In this document: positions 20,862 to 32,326 of the stretch, one piece after another
Position numbering within the stretch: position 1 is the first letter of the stretch
How the letters are laid out: every line of letters starts with the position of its first letter
From: Falciphora oryzae
Lineage: Eukaryota; Ascomycota; Sordariomycetes; Magnaporthales; Magnaporthaceae
Assembly (NCBI GenBank): GCA_000733355.1
Contig: JNVV01000016.1
Span: 1-64,000, forward strand
Direction of reading: 5' to 3'
DNA: 64,000 nt
Made by a program: the position numbers and the translations under genes
The notes under the pieces: generated by a model
The model's database searches: none
What the model was told of the DNA's origin: nothing
What the model saw: only the letters and a program-made list of their open reading frames with translations

Positions 20862-22499
20862 TCAAGTCTCTCCCGCCCTCTTCCTCAACCTCTCCTCCAG
20901 CTGCTCCTTCGGCGAAGGCAAGTTGACAGTCGGGAACCGCCCGTCCCTCTGCCACGGCAAAAAGTCGCTCCCCTCAACCAGCCACCTCAGCACCGCGCGC
21001 TCCATCTCCGCCACCCTCTCTGCGTGTTCCGGCACCGCCGCCAGGTTGTGCAGCTCGTGCGGGTCCTCCTCCCTGCTGTACAGCTCCGCCGGCTCGTACA
21101 GCCGATACACGTACGTCCACCTCTCATCCCGCATCGAAATCGCCTTGCCCACCAACTTAATATCCTCGTGCTGCAGCTTCCCCTTCAAGTCGTACGGGAA
21201 CCCGCCCGACTCGACCAGCGGCTCCTCCGACTCCAAGAACCCGCCCTCGGAAAACGCATACTTCCTGTGCGCCGTCTCGTCCCTGGCCAGCACGGGTATC
21301 CACGACTTTCCATTGTGCGGAAAGTGCTCGCCGACCCCCGACAGCTCCAGCACCGTCGGCACCAGATCCACCATCTCCGCCATGGCCGCCACCGTCTTGC
21401 CCTCGGGCAGCCCCGCGCCGCCCACCAGCAGCGGCTCGCGCACCAGCGTCTCCGACAGCCCGCTGGGCCACTTCTCGATCAGCCCGTGGTCGCCCAGGTA
21501 CTCTCCATGATCCGTAAAGAACATGGTGACCGTGTCTTTCCAGATGTTCAGCTCATCCATCTTGGCCACCACCCTCCCGAACTGCTCGTCAAGCCGCGAG
21601 ATCATCCCATAGTACGTCGCGCGCACCTCCCTCCACATGTCCGCCGTCGCACGCTTTGTGCCATATGCCTCCCTGATGGCTGCCATGTACCTCGGCTCGT
21701 GCCCGGTCTTCCCCTCGCCGTCTCTCCCCGCCGCGTCCCCCACCCTTTCTCTGTCGTACATGGAGAACCACGGCTCCTCGACCGTGAAGGGGCAGTGCGG
21801 GTACAGTAGCGGCATGAACAGCACCCACGGCTTGTCAGCGGGAGGGCACTCGAGCCACGCCAGCGCCGACCGCACCAGCGCGTCGTCGTAGTCGCGCGCG
21901 TGGTCGGCATCCCTCTCGCCGCGATAAAACAACCTCGCCCAGACGTCGTCCTTCTCCTTGTCCCCGCTGATCCCGCCCTTCTTGACCGGCGGCCTCGCGC
22001 CGGGCCCGCCCTGGAACCCGGGCGGCACGAAATCCGGCGCTTCCAGGAAGCCGTACTCGTCCAGGCTGAGCTCCGTCACCTCGGGCGCAAACGTGTCCCC
22101 GCGCGGCGCCAGGCACGCGATGTGGTACCCGCCCTCCTCCTTGAGACTCCTGAACAGGTTCGGCTCCCACGGCTTGATCAGGTTGTCGATGCTGCGGTGC
22201 CCGGCCACGTGCGGGTACTGCCCCGTAAACATGCTGACGCGCGACTGCGAGCACACCGACGCCTGCGTGTAGCAGTTTGTAAACAGCGTCGCCCGCCTCC
22301 TGAAGGCGTCGATGTGCGGCGTGCGTACCCGGTCGATGTTGGGGTCGGGAGGAGCTGTCGCTGTGCACCCGAGCGAGTCGTACCGCAGCTGGTCCGGCAT
22401 AAAGATCACGTAGTTGGGCCGGCGCCCGCCGTTCTTGGAGTCCACCTGGAGCGGGAACGGCTTGGGCGGGAGCCGATGAGGGGGAGGCGGCGGAGGCAT
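20862..22499 (-). CDS. Type I sulfatase (alkaline-phosphatase superfamily)
   Basis: A single-exon 545-residue protein that should hydrolyse a sulfate ester, substrate unknown. Metal-binding MPDQLRYDSLG is at about residue 34. The nucleophile motif CSQSR sits within SVCSQSRVSMFTGQYPH (about 83), followed by GHRSID. The second metal site, FFTDHGEYLGDHG, is at about 320. Cys in CSQSR would be oxidised to formylglycine. The usual motif is C-X-(P/A/S)-X-R, so Gln in the third place is a variant; I recall it from a bacterial-type sulfatase subgroup. There is no signal peptide: the N-terminus is Pro-rich, so the enzyme is probably cytosolic. The length fits the family. Confidence 0.9.
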   Translation of the reverse strand: MPPPPPPHRLPPKPFPLQVDSKNGGRRPNYVIFMPDQLRYDSLGCTATAPPDPNIDRVRTPHIDAFRRRATLFTNCYTQASVCSQSRVSMFTGQYPHVAGHRSIDNLIKPWEPNLFRSLKEEGGYHIACLAPRGDTFAPEVTELSLDEYGFLEAPDFVPPGFQGGPGARPPVKKGGISGDKEKDDVWARLFYRGERDADHARDYDDALVRSALAWLECPPADKPWVLFMPLLYPHCPFTVEEPWFSMYDRERVGDAAGRDGEGKTGHEPRYMAAIREAYGTKRATADMWREVRATYYGMISRLDEQFGRVVAKMDELNIWKDTVTMFFTDHGEYLGDHGLIEKWPSGLSETLVREPLLVGGAGLPEGKTVAAMAEMVDLVPTVLELSGVGEHFPHNGKSWIPVLARDETAHRKYAFSEGGFLESEEPLVESGGFPYDLKGKLQHEDIKLVGKAISMRDERWTYVYRLYEPAELYSREEDPHELHNLAAVPEHAERVAEMERAVLRWLVEGSDFLPWQRDGRFPTVNLPSPKEQLEERLRKRAGET

Positions 22500-23040
22500 G
22501 TTGGGCGTGGTTGCTGTAAACGGTAGGCATACAGTCTGGCCCCGAGAACAAGCGTTGAGACAGGATAATTACATCAAGCGTTGGATTTCTTGTCCTTTTC
22601 TTCTATCAACTGTCTCCCCTCCCCAGTCTTGACCCCCGCGACTCGCCTCCAATAAACTTCGGGGAGCAGCGCCGCGCTCCATAGCCGGATTGCTCATCAG
22701 ACCCCACCTCCTCATCGCTTTCCTCCCCGAGCGGGTGCCCAAGTCCGGGGAAGAGCGGGGAAGTACTTTTACTCTACCGCATCGCGGAAGGCCCGAGTGC
22801 CACGACGAGGAGTGGGCTGATGGTGAATCCTGAATATCCGTCTCACCAAACCCCCCACGCTTGTACGGCATCCGCACAACATGCTGCCCACTGCCAAGAT
22901 CTGCAGTCCCTCCCCGCCCCCGCCACACCATCTGGAAAAAGGGGGTCGACAACGAGTCGCGCAGGCAGCGTCGTAACCACCTTTCGTCAGAATTATATCA
23001 TAGCCACTGTAGCCACGATCCCACAACACAGAGCAATCCA
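22500..23040. other. Intergenic between sulfatase and tRNA-Ile
   Basis: Contains the sulfatase promoter region on the minus strand. No supported coding frame. Confidence 0.5.
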
Positions 23041-23114
23041 GCTCGCTTAGCTCAGTTGGTTAGAGCGTCGTACTAATAATGCGAAGGTCGCCAGTTCGAC
23101 CCTGGTAGTGAGCA
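23041..23114 (+). tRNA. tRNA-Ile (AAT), no intron
   Basis: A cloverleaf of 74 nt. The acceptor GCTCGCT pairs with AGTGAGC (one G-U). The D-arm is GCTC/GAGC. The anticodon stem is TCGTA/TGCGA with loop CTAATAA, giving AAT. The T-arm is CCAG TTCGACC CTGG. The discriminator base is A. Confidence 0.93.
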
Positions 23115-23316
23115 GCATTATGAGGTCTCAGCAGCCCGGTTCAAGCTCCGGAAACAAGACATTTTTGCCTTTTTATTCTGTTTTCCTTTTCTATTTTTTT
23201 TTTTTTTTTTTTTTCTATCTGTGCGTGTTTATCATTTGCACACTGCTACGTCGTCTCTTTTTCTGGAAATTCAAGCGGTGAGATTCTCGATTGCCTCTTT
23301 TTCTTATGGATGAGAT

Positions 23317-23767
23317 TGTTGGTAGGAGTATGTGCTCCTGTGGGCACGGAGATTTCCAAAATAAGGCGAACAATAATCCTTTAACTATATCAAAGGATTA
23401 TTTTATTATTGTGCACGAAAAGGAAAGGAATTTATTTGCCAAAAAGGGAGCAAAAGGGAGGCCATGTCACGGTTCGGCAGTAGGAGCCTCCACCCACTTG
23501 CTACCAAAAGGACGACTAAGCCAAAGCTGAGACTTTGGCTCAATTGGAGGCTCAAGTACCCTCTGTGAGGCCAGGCTGCACGAGAGGGCACGCCACGCCA
23601 TAACAGGCCATATATATACGTTCTGGATCGGCTAAAAGCCGTTCCCCTGCTTCCCAACCTCGCTGGTCCACCAACCCTTAGATCCCGTGATTAGAGATTA
23701 TGGGACCGCAGGACCCAGGCCTCTCTGTGCCTTACCGATTGCCTGCGCCGGTTAACGCAATCCAACA
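23317..23767. mobile_element. Solo LTR (copia-like), 451 bp, with target duplication
   Basis: The element starts TGTTGG and ends CCAACA, the inverted termini common in Ty1/copia LTRs. It is flanked on both sides by GAGAT (23312-23316 and 23768-23772), a perfect 5-bp duplication. No internal retroelement sequence is present, so this is a solo LTR left by recombination. It lies 203 bp downstream of tRNA-Ile. Internal features are a hairpin AAGCCAAAG/CTTTGGCT near 23518-23541 and the near-palindrome at 23680-23707. Strand is not assigned, since only terminal inverted symmetry is visible. Confidence 0.85.
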
Positions 23768-23916
23768 GAGATGCATATTCGCGTTTAACGCTTAGTGATA
23801 TAAATGGCATTAAGCATCAAACACGATCAACCAGCTATAAATTGGGTATCTAAAATATTATACAAATAAACGCCGCCGTCCCTAACCCATACCCAAGAAT
23901 CGCCTTTTAAAAACCA

Positions 23917-26843
23917 CTAAAACTTCCTCCCAGCCCCATCATCCGACATCGGGCTCACCGGGTCAAAAGCCGGAAGCTGCAACGGACTCGGCATTGTGCC
24001 CGGATTTGACGCCGCCCGGTTCCTCTTGGGGCTCCACGGCGGAGGCTCTCGTGGCGGCTCCTTCTCCTGCTGCTGCTGCTGGTCGGCGGCGTCGTCTTCG
24101 ATGCTGGTCACCATATCCCTGATCGGCACAAACGGGGCCACAGGACCGACGACTTCCGCCGCAGCCGGCCTGGCGCCAGCATAAACGCATCCGCCCGGGG
24201 ATCTAAGTCTAATCTTGGAAGCGCCCGGCATATGGAATGCGTACGGCCCCCGCGTCGGCGAGTCGCGCCCCTCCATGTGGTGATGATACCCTGTCGGCGG
24301 CGGCGTCAGGTCCTGCGCCTCCTCACCAGCCTGCGACGCTTGCGTGCGGCCCAGGGCGATCGGGGCCTCCGTCGCCACAGCCTCCTCGCCCTGACGGATC
24401 CACTGCAGATGCACTGACGCCCGGCGCCCGAGCGGAGAAGGGTCTCGTGAAGTCGTGGGCCGCGCCGACAGCACCTGCTCGACCGTCGGCAGCATGCTGC
24501 TGCTGCTTGGTGGTGGCATGTAAGCCTTGTAAGGTGCGGCATGCGACGGTGGCGGCGACGGCGTTCCGCTGCGAGATGGATGCATCGTGTCGCGGCTGTT
24601 TCCCGGGAGCGCAAGCAGGAAGCCGTCGTCATCCTCCTCAGCCAAGTCGCCATGGCGCCCGTGGTCGCTGCCGAGTCTCAAGGCCGCACTGGCGTCCACA
24701 TCACCCAACCTCGACGCCGCCACGAACGAAGTCGCGACCTCATCGTTTAGCAGCTCGTCGCGCAAGCGGGCCCCAGCCATAAGCATCATCGCCGCGTCTA
24801 GTCTGTCTCCTATCGTGCGCGACCAGAATGCGACGGCGGCAAGCGCGAGCAACACCACCAACTGCACGGCAAGCAGCAAAGACATGATGATCTGGGCGGC
24901 GAGGCCGATGTCACGAGGCTTGACCACAACGGTGCCTGGTGCGCTGTAAACACGGCGCGACCCGAGTGCGGCCGTGTTGCTTTCCTTGCCATCCTCGCCC
25001 TGCATCGCTTCAGCAGTCTGCACCAGTACGGCCTCGTTGGCGAGGTACATGCCTGCAGAGATGACGGCCTCGGCGCTGATGCGTCCTTGCTCCGTGGTAG
25101 GGTCGAGCTTAGCGAACCAGCCGAGGGCGATGCGCAGGAGGCGGTCGCCGCCGGCAGGGGTGTCGTTCGTGGCATCACACTCGGCGGTTGGTGGGCCCTG
25201 AGAAGGCCAGAGGGAGGCAAACGGGAGCCCTCGCGAGCAGATGCCCTTCAGCACAGCTTGGTCATGGCCGGCCATCCAGGTCTGATTTGCGAGGTCCAAG
25301 AAGGACCCCTTGCCGAGAGCCGCCAGAAAGGTGGTCATTAGCGGACCTGGCGTGCGGAGGTCGCGGGTGCCGAACGGGGACGGGACGGCTGGGAAGGACG
25401 GTCGGGGTTGGCCGGATGATTCGGCCGAATCACTAGGCAATTTTCTGTTAGTTATTTTGGCGCACACCGTTGGCGGGCTCGGCTAGAATTTCACGCTGTA
25501 GAGACGATGAATGGGCTGCCAGACTTACGTTTCGGCGGGTACAGCGCCATTCGGTAGCCGGTCACTGAACCCCTGCTCCTGAAGCTCGGCAGCGCTCGGC
25601 CACCTGGCAAGGAGCGGGCCGGGGCGGCCGCCGTTGTGTTGGCTCGGCAGTTCAAAGTAGCCCCTTGTCGTCTCGGCGTCGCACCTTGCTGTAAAGTTGG
25701 CGCGTGGCGACTGTCCCTTGGCGTCTCCCATGTCTGGCGCCGCCCAACTGGCGATGAAGACGTGCTCCTGGATCGCTTGAGAGTTGCGACTGAGGCTCCA
25801 GGCGGCTGCGCCCTGCGCGCCCGGCACACAGAACTTAACCGTTCCTGTCATATCCCCAAAGGCTCCTGTGAGCGACTGCTCGCCAGGGCAGTTTTCCGGG
25901 TACTCCTTCACCTCGACAATGGAGCACTTGACCGTTGAGTTGAGTCTCATGGCGTGCTGACGCAGGACTCCCGTGTTAGTGCCGGCCGGGATGGCGGACA
26001 CGAAGAAAGGGCTCACGGAGCCATTCGGGGTGAGGCTGGCGATAAATGATGCGCCCTCGTGCGATCCCTCCTTCCACATGTGCAGCTGTCTCTCTGTCCT
26101 GCTCTCGCTCGTGAGCTTGCTGGCGACACGTGCTGTCACCAAGTCCCGGGGGAGGCGATCGATGTCGGCTGGCTCAGGGTCGTAACCGCCCAAGGAGAAG
26201 GCACGAGGCAGGGCAGCGTCGCAGCCTGGGCCTGTGAACTGTCGGGAGGGGTCCTCGAGACACGAGACGACGCCAATGGCTTCGGGAGATGCGAGGATAG
26301 ACCTAGCAAAGGGCAAGGCGATGCCTGCGGGTTTTGGTGCTGCTAGGAACAAAAGAATCATCCTGGCTGGCGTCGGAGGGGAGGAGACTATATACTATAG
26401 ATGATCAGAACAAGCCCGAAGACAGAGAGCTTTGTCGGGTAATTTGTCGTCGGCCTCGCCCACGACCCATCGGCCAGCGAGAGAAGCTGGCGGACGTTGA
26501 GGCTTTGTGCGGCGCTCCTGCGCTGGGCGACCACGACGGCGGCATGGGCCAGCATTGCCGACACGACCGGGATGGCGAGGACGGCGGCGGTCGTGTCTAG
26601 GGCGCGTACGGCCGTCATCCAGCTCTCGACGGAGGCCAGGTCGGAGGGAGAGAGGCGGCCCTGGGCGTCCCGGTAGGTCGGAGCGCCGGGGAGGATCGGT
26701 CTCATGCTAAGGACGCAAGTGGCGGCCCACGGCACAACGGTGACGGGTATGTAGAGAGCGACGAGGATCAGGGTAGAGTAGTGGCGCGCTCGCCGCGGCG
26801 CCCTCCCTGGGCCAGCATGGTGCGGGTCACCTAATATTCCCAT
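23917..26843 (-). CDS. Multi-pass membrane protein of unknown function, 929 aa
   Basis: Three exons on the minus strand: 26843-26396, 26342-25529 and 25444-23917. Introns are 53 bp (GTATAT donor) and 84 bp (GTAAGT donor, CTAACAG acceptor region), and the reading frame stays open throughout. Hydrophobic segments lie near residues 23-45, 92-112 and 138-160, and again in exon 3 (IIMSLLLAVQLVVLLALAAV). Between them is an approximately 350-residue, probably extracytoplasmic region with several Cys. The C-terminal approximately 320 residues are Pro/Ser-rich with a poly-Gln run and look disordered and cytosolic. The first acceptor is a CAG/TAG pair three bases apart, so two isoforms differing by one residue are possible. 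I do not recognise a family. The start could lie further upstream, since an assembly gap begins at 26939. Confidence 0.72.
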
Positions 26844-28101
26844 GACAGGTTTGTTTTGGGTCTATTTGTCGTTGACTGTGGATTCGGGTCGAGGCAGGCA
26901 GACTGGTGGCATCCAGCCTTGCAGCCTGTTTTGAAGCANNNNNNNNNNNNNNNNNNNNNNNNNNNNNNNNNNNNNNNNNNNNNNNNNNNNNNNNNNNNNN
27001 NNNNNNNNNNNNNNNNNNNNNNNNNNNNNNNNNNNNNNNNNNNNNNNNNNNNNNNNNNNNNNNNNNNNNNNNNNNNNNNNNNNNNNNAAAAAAAAAATGT
27101 CTTGGCGCTCTTGCAAGAGACCAAGGATGGAGAGACGACGAGATTGGAGAGCGGAAAAGAGCAGAAAAAACAGCAGAGAAAATGGCTATAGGAACACAGC
27201 AGCTTGCTGTAATATTATAGCACCGGAATCCATCACAACAGGAAGCCCGGTGTGCGACATTGTAGGCGAAGCAGCAGCGGCGAGGCGCAAGGGCGGCGAA
27301 GGGCGGGAGTTGGGTCATCCCCAATCATCAGCCTGGAGAACGCTCCTCTCACACCTGCTTGACCGGCGACGGACAGTAAAGGAGACAGGGGGATCGCAGC
27401 GCCTAGCCAGGGGGGATTGTCCCACGGGGCTGACGCGAGTGAGAGCGACCCATGGCGATGGACAGTCTGTTGTGCTGTTTTGGGTCTGGTGCCCTCTCTG
27501 AATGCCGCCATAATTGGAGTGAGCCGGGGCCAGGCAGCTCGCAAAATGGTGGAGAGCGAGGCCCACGGCTGCGTGCACCGAGGACCCGAAGGATGATGCC
27601 GCTGGTGCCGCTGCTGAAGTCTTCGGACTGCGCCTCGTCAGCATCGCGCTTGTGCGAGCCAGGGGGCCAATAATTGGCGAGCTCACTGCCGGCAGCAGGC
27701 AATTTTTAGCAACAAGCGATGGCAGCCGGGCAGGCCCAAACAGGTTGGTGGGAGCGCCCGCGCCGCCCGCGCCAATCCGCTGCCCCACCTCATGGCCAGT
27801 CAAGCCACAGCCAGGCCAGGGGGATCTGGAGAGGGCAGCTTCGGTTGGTTGACCGAGGGAAATGATTCCAGTGATCGCCGAGGGGAGACTTGATGCGTGG
27901 GTGCACGAGCGCGAGCGACGGTCAGTGGCAGTGGAGGCTTCAGGGTTCCATGGCTAGGGGAAGCCGACGATGGTTTGCAGGGCAGCCGCGACGAGGAATT
28001 TGGCCGCAAAAAGGAAACTGCGTTGCAGGACTGAAAATTACAGAAGGCGCGGGGTCGTGTGCGGGGTGCACTCTCCCCAGGCAAAACAAAAGCAAAATCC
28101 G
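26844..28101. other. Intergenic with assembly gap, no gene
   Basis: Holds the 149-base N run and flanking low-complexity A/T. The short frames here have no recognisable motif and several run through the Ns. Confidence 0.5.
26939..27087. other. Assembly gap (149 N)
   Basis: Run of N. The right edge is an A-homopolymer. It is upstream of the membrane-protein gene and could hide part of its 5' end. Confidence 0.99.
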
Positions 28102-28217
28102 CACCCAAGGCGGGACTCGAACCCGCAGCCTTTGGATAGCCTTCCGCATCAACTGAACCATGGGCTGGTTCAAACGAGTCTTAGAAGTCCAACGCTCTAC
28201 CATTGAGCCACCCGGGC
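28102..28217 (-). tRNA. tRNA-Arg (TCT) with 44-nt intron
   Basis: On the minus strand the acceptor GCCCGGG pairs with CTTGGGT (three G-U pairs). The D-arm is GCTC/GAGC. The anticodon stem TTGGA/TCCAA forms once an intron at 28138-28181 is removed, leaving loop CTTCTAA and anticodon TCT. The T-arm is GCGGG TTCGAGT CCCGC and the discriminator is G. The intron begins one base after the anticodon, the standard position for eukaryotic tRNA introns. Confidence 0.9.
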
Positions 28218-31200
28218 CAATCAATTGATGGTTCCGAAACCCGTCGTTTGGGTGCTTGATATTGCGGGGTTCCTGTGGTTTTGGCTGTGGAGGTGGCTCC
28301 ACAAAACCACCACTTACACACGTCGCCGACTTGAGGCGCCAACGTTCGCGTCGCCAGGGTTGACGTTTCTTTTTCTTCAGTGTTAGTCGTCGGTCTTCCC
28401 TCCCTGCCGGACGGTGTCAACACAGCACGCACTCGGGTTGGCCCTCGGCTCATCACCTACACATCCGCAAAAACCCGATACTGCTTGTCGAGCTCCCTAC
28501 ACCTGCATATAACAACCATCCGACATATCAACAAAACCTTGGCCCTGGAGAGAAGCCCGAGCTGCATGGTTTCTCTATCTCAACATTGCTCCCACACCCC
28601 AGATCAGCACCGGGATCTACGCAAATATCGATATCATCATGATAAATGCCAAGTTTAAACCCTCCGGTTTCTCCCGCAACCGCTGTCGGCGCCAACGCCC
28701 ACTTACACTCCTCCTTGCACAACAGGAACCAGGCACGCAGGCACGGCAAGCAGACATAAGCTAATCCTACGCTTGCTGCATGCACCTCTCTATTCCTGGA
28801 CGCCGCCCTCGGGCGGGAGTTGCAGGGTTGTGGGGCGGGCCTGTGATGTCGGGTGTGTTCGGACGCGCCCCGGCTCTCTTCTCCGCAGTCTTCCCCAACC
28901 TCCGCACCGTCTCTCCGCATCACCTCCACACCATCGGAAGAGGGCACCTGGGGTCGTGTCTCGGGGAACCTGGAAGAGACGTGGACGTTCATTTAGTCTA
29001 GATATTACGTTTCGTGGTGCTTTGATTCTGTGGCGGAAGTGGGTTGTAACAGGCGACGCCATGCGACGATGGAAGCAGTTGGGGCACAGCACGATGAGGC
29101 GACCTGTCATTATTACCAAGCCATTGCGGCCCAGAAATCCAACCATGTGTGTGCTAGACACAGTAAAGTAGTGAAGTACACGGAAGTGCGTAGTAGCTCA
29201 AAGTGACAATGTAACAAGTTGGCGCCCCGAAACGACGGGTATATTGGAAGATGATGACGAATGACACCAGCGGCTTCCAATTCCCGATATGAAGCCCAGC
29301 CCGTCGGCCCCTGTCCTGGTGTCATTGGTGGTAGGGCTGGTGGGGCACCACTGCCCAGGACAGAAACCCGAGCCTCAGCGCTGTCGAACGGGGATCAAGG
29401 TGAGGAAAAATATCCCGTGGGGGCCACTAGCGGCCGCCTTGTACGTGCAGTGCGCGTAGCAGTGCCAAAGACATGCATTAGCAGCCTGTTGGATACCGAC
29501 ATTTGAACAGACGGAATTCTAGACCATCCCAAGCTGTCAAATAATTCTGCACAAATCTTTGGACGACGGCAGCGGGCCACATCGCACTTTGCACACTGCT
29601 GTTCAAAGCTCACCCGCAGCCACGACACCCCTGGATATATCGAAATACGGTCAACAAACAGGAAATGGAGCTCTTCTTGGCAGAGTACCACACGAACATG
29701 TGAGCAACCACTTGGGCCAGAAATCTCGTCAAGCACCTCTTGGCGTTGTGGACTACTCAGGAGTCAGCGCTGGGGCAGGAGGAGTTTTATCCCTGATGGG
29801 GAAATTTGCAGCGGGCACGAGTCCGAAAACGCCCAGTTGGGTCCAGTTGGAGAAAAAAAAAAGAAAAAAAAAAGGGTCCTCCACGGGGAAAAACAGGGAA
29901 GGAGGGGAAATTGGATTTGCGGAGGGAAAAGAAAATTCCTGGAAGTCAGGACAGGAAGACGAAAAAGGCTGGCCCCAGCTTCGGAGAAGCAGCCGAGGCT
30001 CCATGCAAGCAACGAGGGGGCCGGCACGAGTTGGATGCTCAAGTCGTACGATCCGGACGAACGGCAAGGTCGATGACATGCAGTCCAGAAGTTGAGGTAT
30101 TCGACTAGGTCGGCGTCGCCTGTCCGAGATAGCGCATCTGGTAGCCAGCCCCGAGGGAAACAAGCCAAGCGATAGGAAAATTATCATCACGCCAAGGGGG
30201 AAAAACACATACCCGGCCTGTTCTTGGCGTCGACGGCAGCCTGGAGCGCGCCAACCCAATCCAAGTCTGAGGTTTGATCATGTGCAGCGCTGCACCCCCA
30301 CCGAAGCGGCGGCACCCCTTGCCTCGCCACAGCGCGTTGACGGTGGGTGTCGCGTGTCGTGGCCGACCCCTAGGCTAGAGCGTCGTTGAGCTTGGCGGCA
30401 CTCGTGCTCGCCAAGCCGTCGTGCTGCCACCCGTTAGGCGCAGGGGGCCTCAGTCTTGGCTCTTGGCCGGCCACACAAGACGGCAGTGGCATTGCTTAAT
30501 CCGTCAGCGGGCGGGAAGAGCCCCTCGCCGGGCGCTGGGGGTGTGGACGACGTCTGTCAACGATGGCAGGCGACGACGAACGTTGGGAAGAAGAGGTATC
30601 AATTGTTGGAAATAATTGATGTGTCCAACGCTGGGAGAGAAAACGAAAAAGATCCACCAGCCACGTGCAAAAGAAACAAACAGAAAAAAAACCCGGGGGG
30701 ACCCGCGTTTTGCCTCAATGGCAGGCTCGCACGGCTCGTTGCTGCACTCGATCCCCACACCTGAGGACATGAACGCCCGGCCAGCAGGTTCCATTGCAGC
30801 CTGGTCCTCCATCACACTTCAATCCCACGGGAAATCGGTTTCCCCGCACGCCGCCGTCGAGAAGGCTGGGGTCCTGGGGTTCTGCGACGCGCCGTTTCCC
30901 TGATCTCAAAACGTTTTCCCGTCTGACCTAGCCCTGTCGCGTGCGTGCTGAACGGCCGTCCATCCCAAAACCGACGCCAAATGGATGAGATCAGCGCCAT
31001 TCTAAACCAGACAAGCTAGATCTATCTCTGTGCAGCACACAGCACCCGTGTGATCACAGCAATTTGGCCGAGGTCGCTGCGAGTGCTGACCGCCCGCGAG
31101 TGGGGATCCTGATGGTGGTGGCTGGCCAGCTCGCCCCTCGATTCGACCGGCGGATCAAAATATCCATCCAACGCACACCGACCGCATGCACAGAGAGAGA

Positions 31201-32326
31201 GAGAGAGAGAGACACACACACACACACACACACACACCCTCTATCTAATGCAATCAGACGTTGAACCCCTCCCCGCCCCGTGGAGGCCCGGCGTTTGCTG
31301 CTGCTGCTGTTGCTTGCTGCATCTCGCGAATCACTCAGCAAGCCACCCCTCTTCCTTGCAAATCCCTCGGTCCCGGATGGAGGGCATCCTTTACGCAGTA
31401 GATAGGACATGCAGCAAGTAGCCATGTCGCATGTCGCACAGGGAGAACGGAGAGAAGTGCTTCCCGCTCCTCCCTGTGTGCCACCAGCTCCCGTCGGGCA
31501 GTGCTCGCGGCGACCACCGATCGCGTCATCAATGGCCGTGTAAAATGCTCCTACACCGTACAGCACATCCCCAGCCTGCATATCGCTAACAGGCAAACAC
31601 CCCCACCCTGGCCTGTCTCCGCGCCCACCCCCTTTCTCCGCAGATCTAACCCTCCAGAAATCTCATTTTTCCTACCCACACTTCACAGGGACTCACCTCG
31701 CACGAGTCGAGGGCGTGGCCACCCCCGGCGGGGTTCGGTCGCCAGACAAGGCATGGTGCCGAATCCCCAGCCCGTGGACCGCGTGTGAGGGGCCCCGGAA
31801 CAAGGTCTCCCCCGACTGTACCCGCCCGTCCATGGATGAGGTTGGAATGGGAGCTGGAGCTGCAGCCCGCCGGGTTCGCCAGAGGCCGACCGACGGCAGG
31901 GCCCCAAAATCATAATGCAACGCCAGCGAGCGTGGGGCAAGCACACGCCCTCTCACAAACTCTGACCCCCTCCGTAATGTCATCTCAACAAGATGGGGGG
32001 GAGAAGAGATTGGGGTGCTCCCCTTCCCGATATTTAAAGGCCCTTCCCTTCCCCCGTTCGTCTCGTCGTGAAAGCTCTCGAGCGACTCGTGGACGTCCTC
32101 CCTTCCCCGCCGACCCCTTGAGCCCTTTTTTCTGTTTTTTTTTTTTTTTTATACCGCCCAGCCCAGCCCAGCTCTTACAAGCTCTGCTCGGCTCTGTGGA
32201 TATCGCTCGCCGAGTCCTGGGCGTGGCCACATTGGCGCCTCGACTAGCCCTCAAGCAATAAGCTTGTGGTAGTTGGCGCGCACACAAGACTCCAAGAAAA
32301 AACACAAGAAAAGGGCCCAAGTAAAA
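28218..32326. other. 4.1-kb gene-free region upstream of the JEN permease
   Basis: Normal GC content, many short overlapping frames on both strands, none with a recognisable domain, splice-linked continuity or signal peptide. It contains purine runs near 29850-29900, an AG/AC microsatellite at 31192-31237, and a poly-T tract at about 32130-32150 close to the permease start. A non-coding RNA or a long regulated promoter is possible but cannot be shown from sequence. Confidence 0.45.
31192..31237. repeat. Compound microsatellite (AG)n(AC)n
   Basis: An uninterrupted run of AG dinucleotides, about ten units, passes directly into about thirteen AC units. Confidence 0.97.

Noticed and set aside
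20308..21809. Extension of the beta-helix frame through to 21809 as one 743-residue protein
   Set aside because: The part after 20307 is intron read-through followed by antisense sulfatase. The GT-AG intron restores a clean beta-helix C-terminus.
26827..27324. Frames reading through the N run at 26939-27087
   Set aside because: Residues inside the gap are unknown, so the open frame is an artefact.
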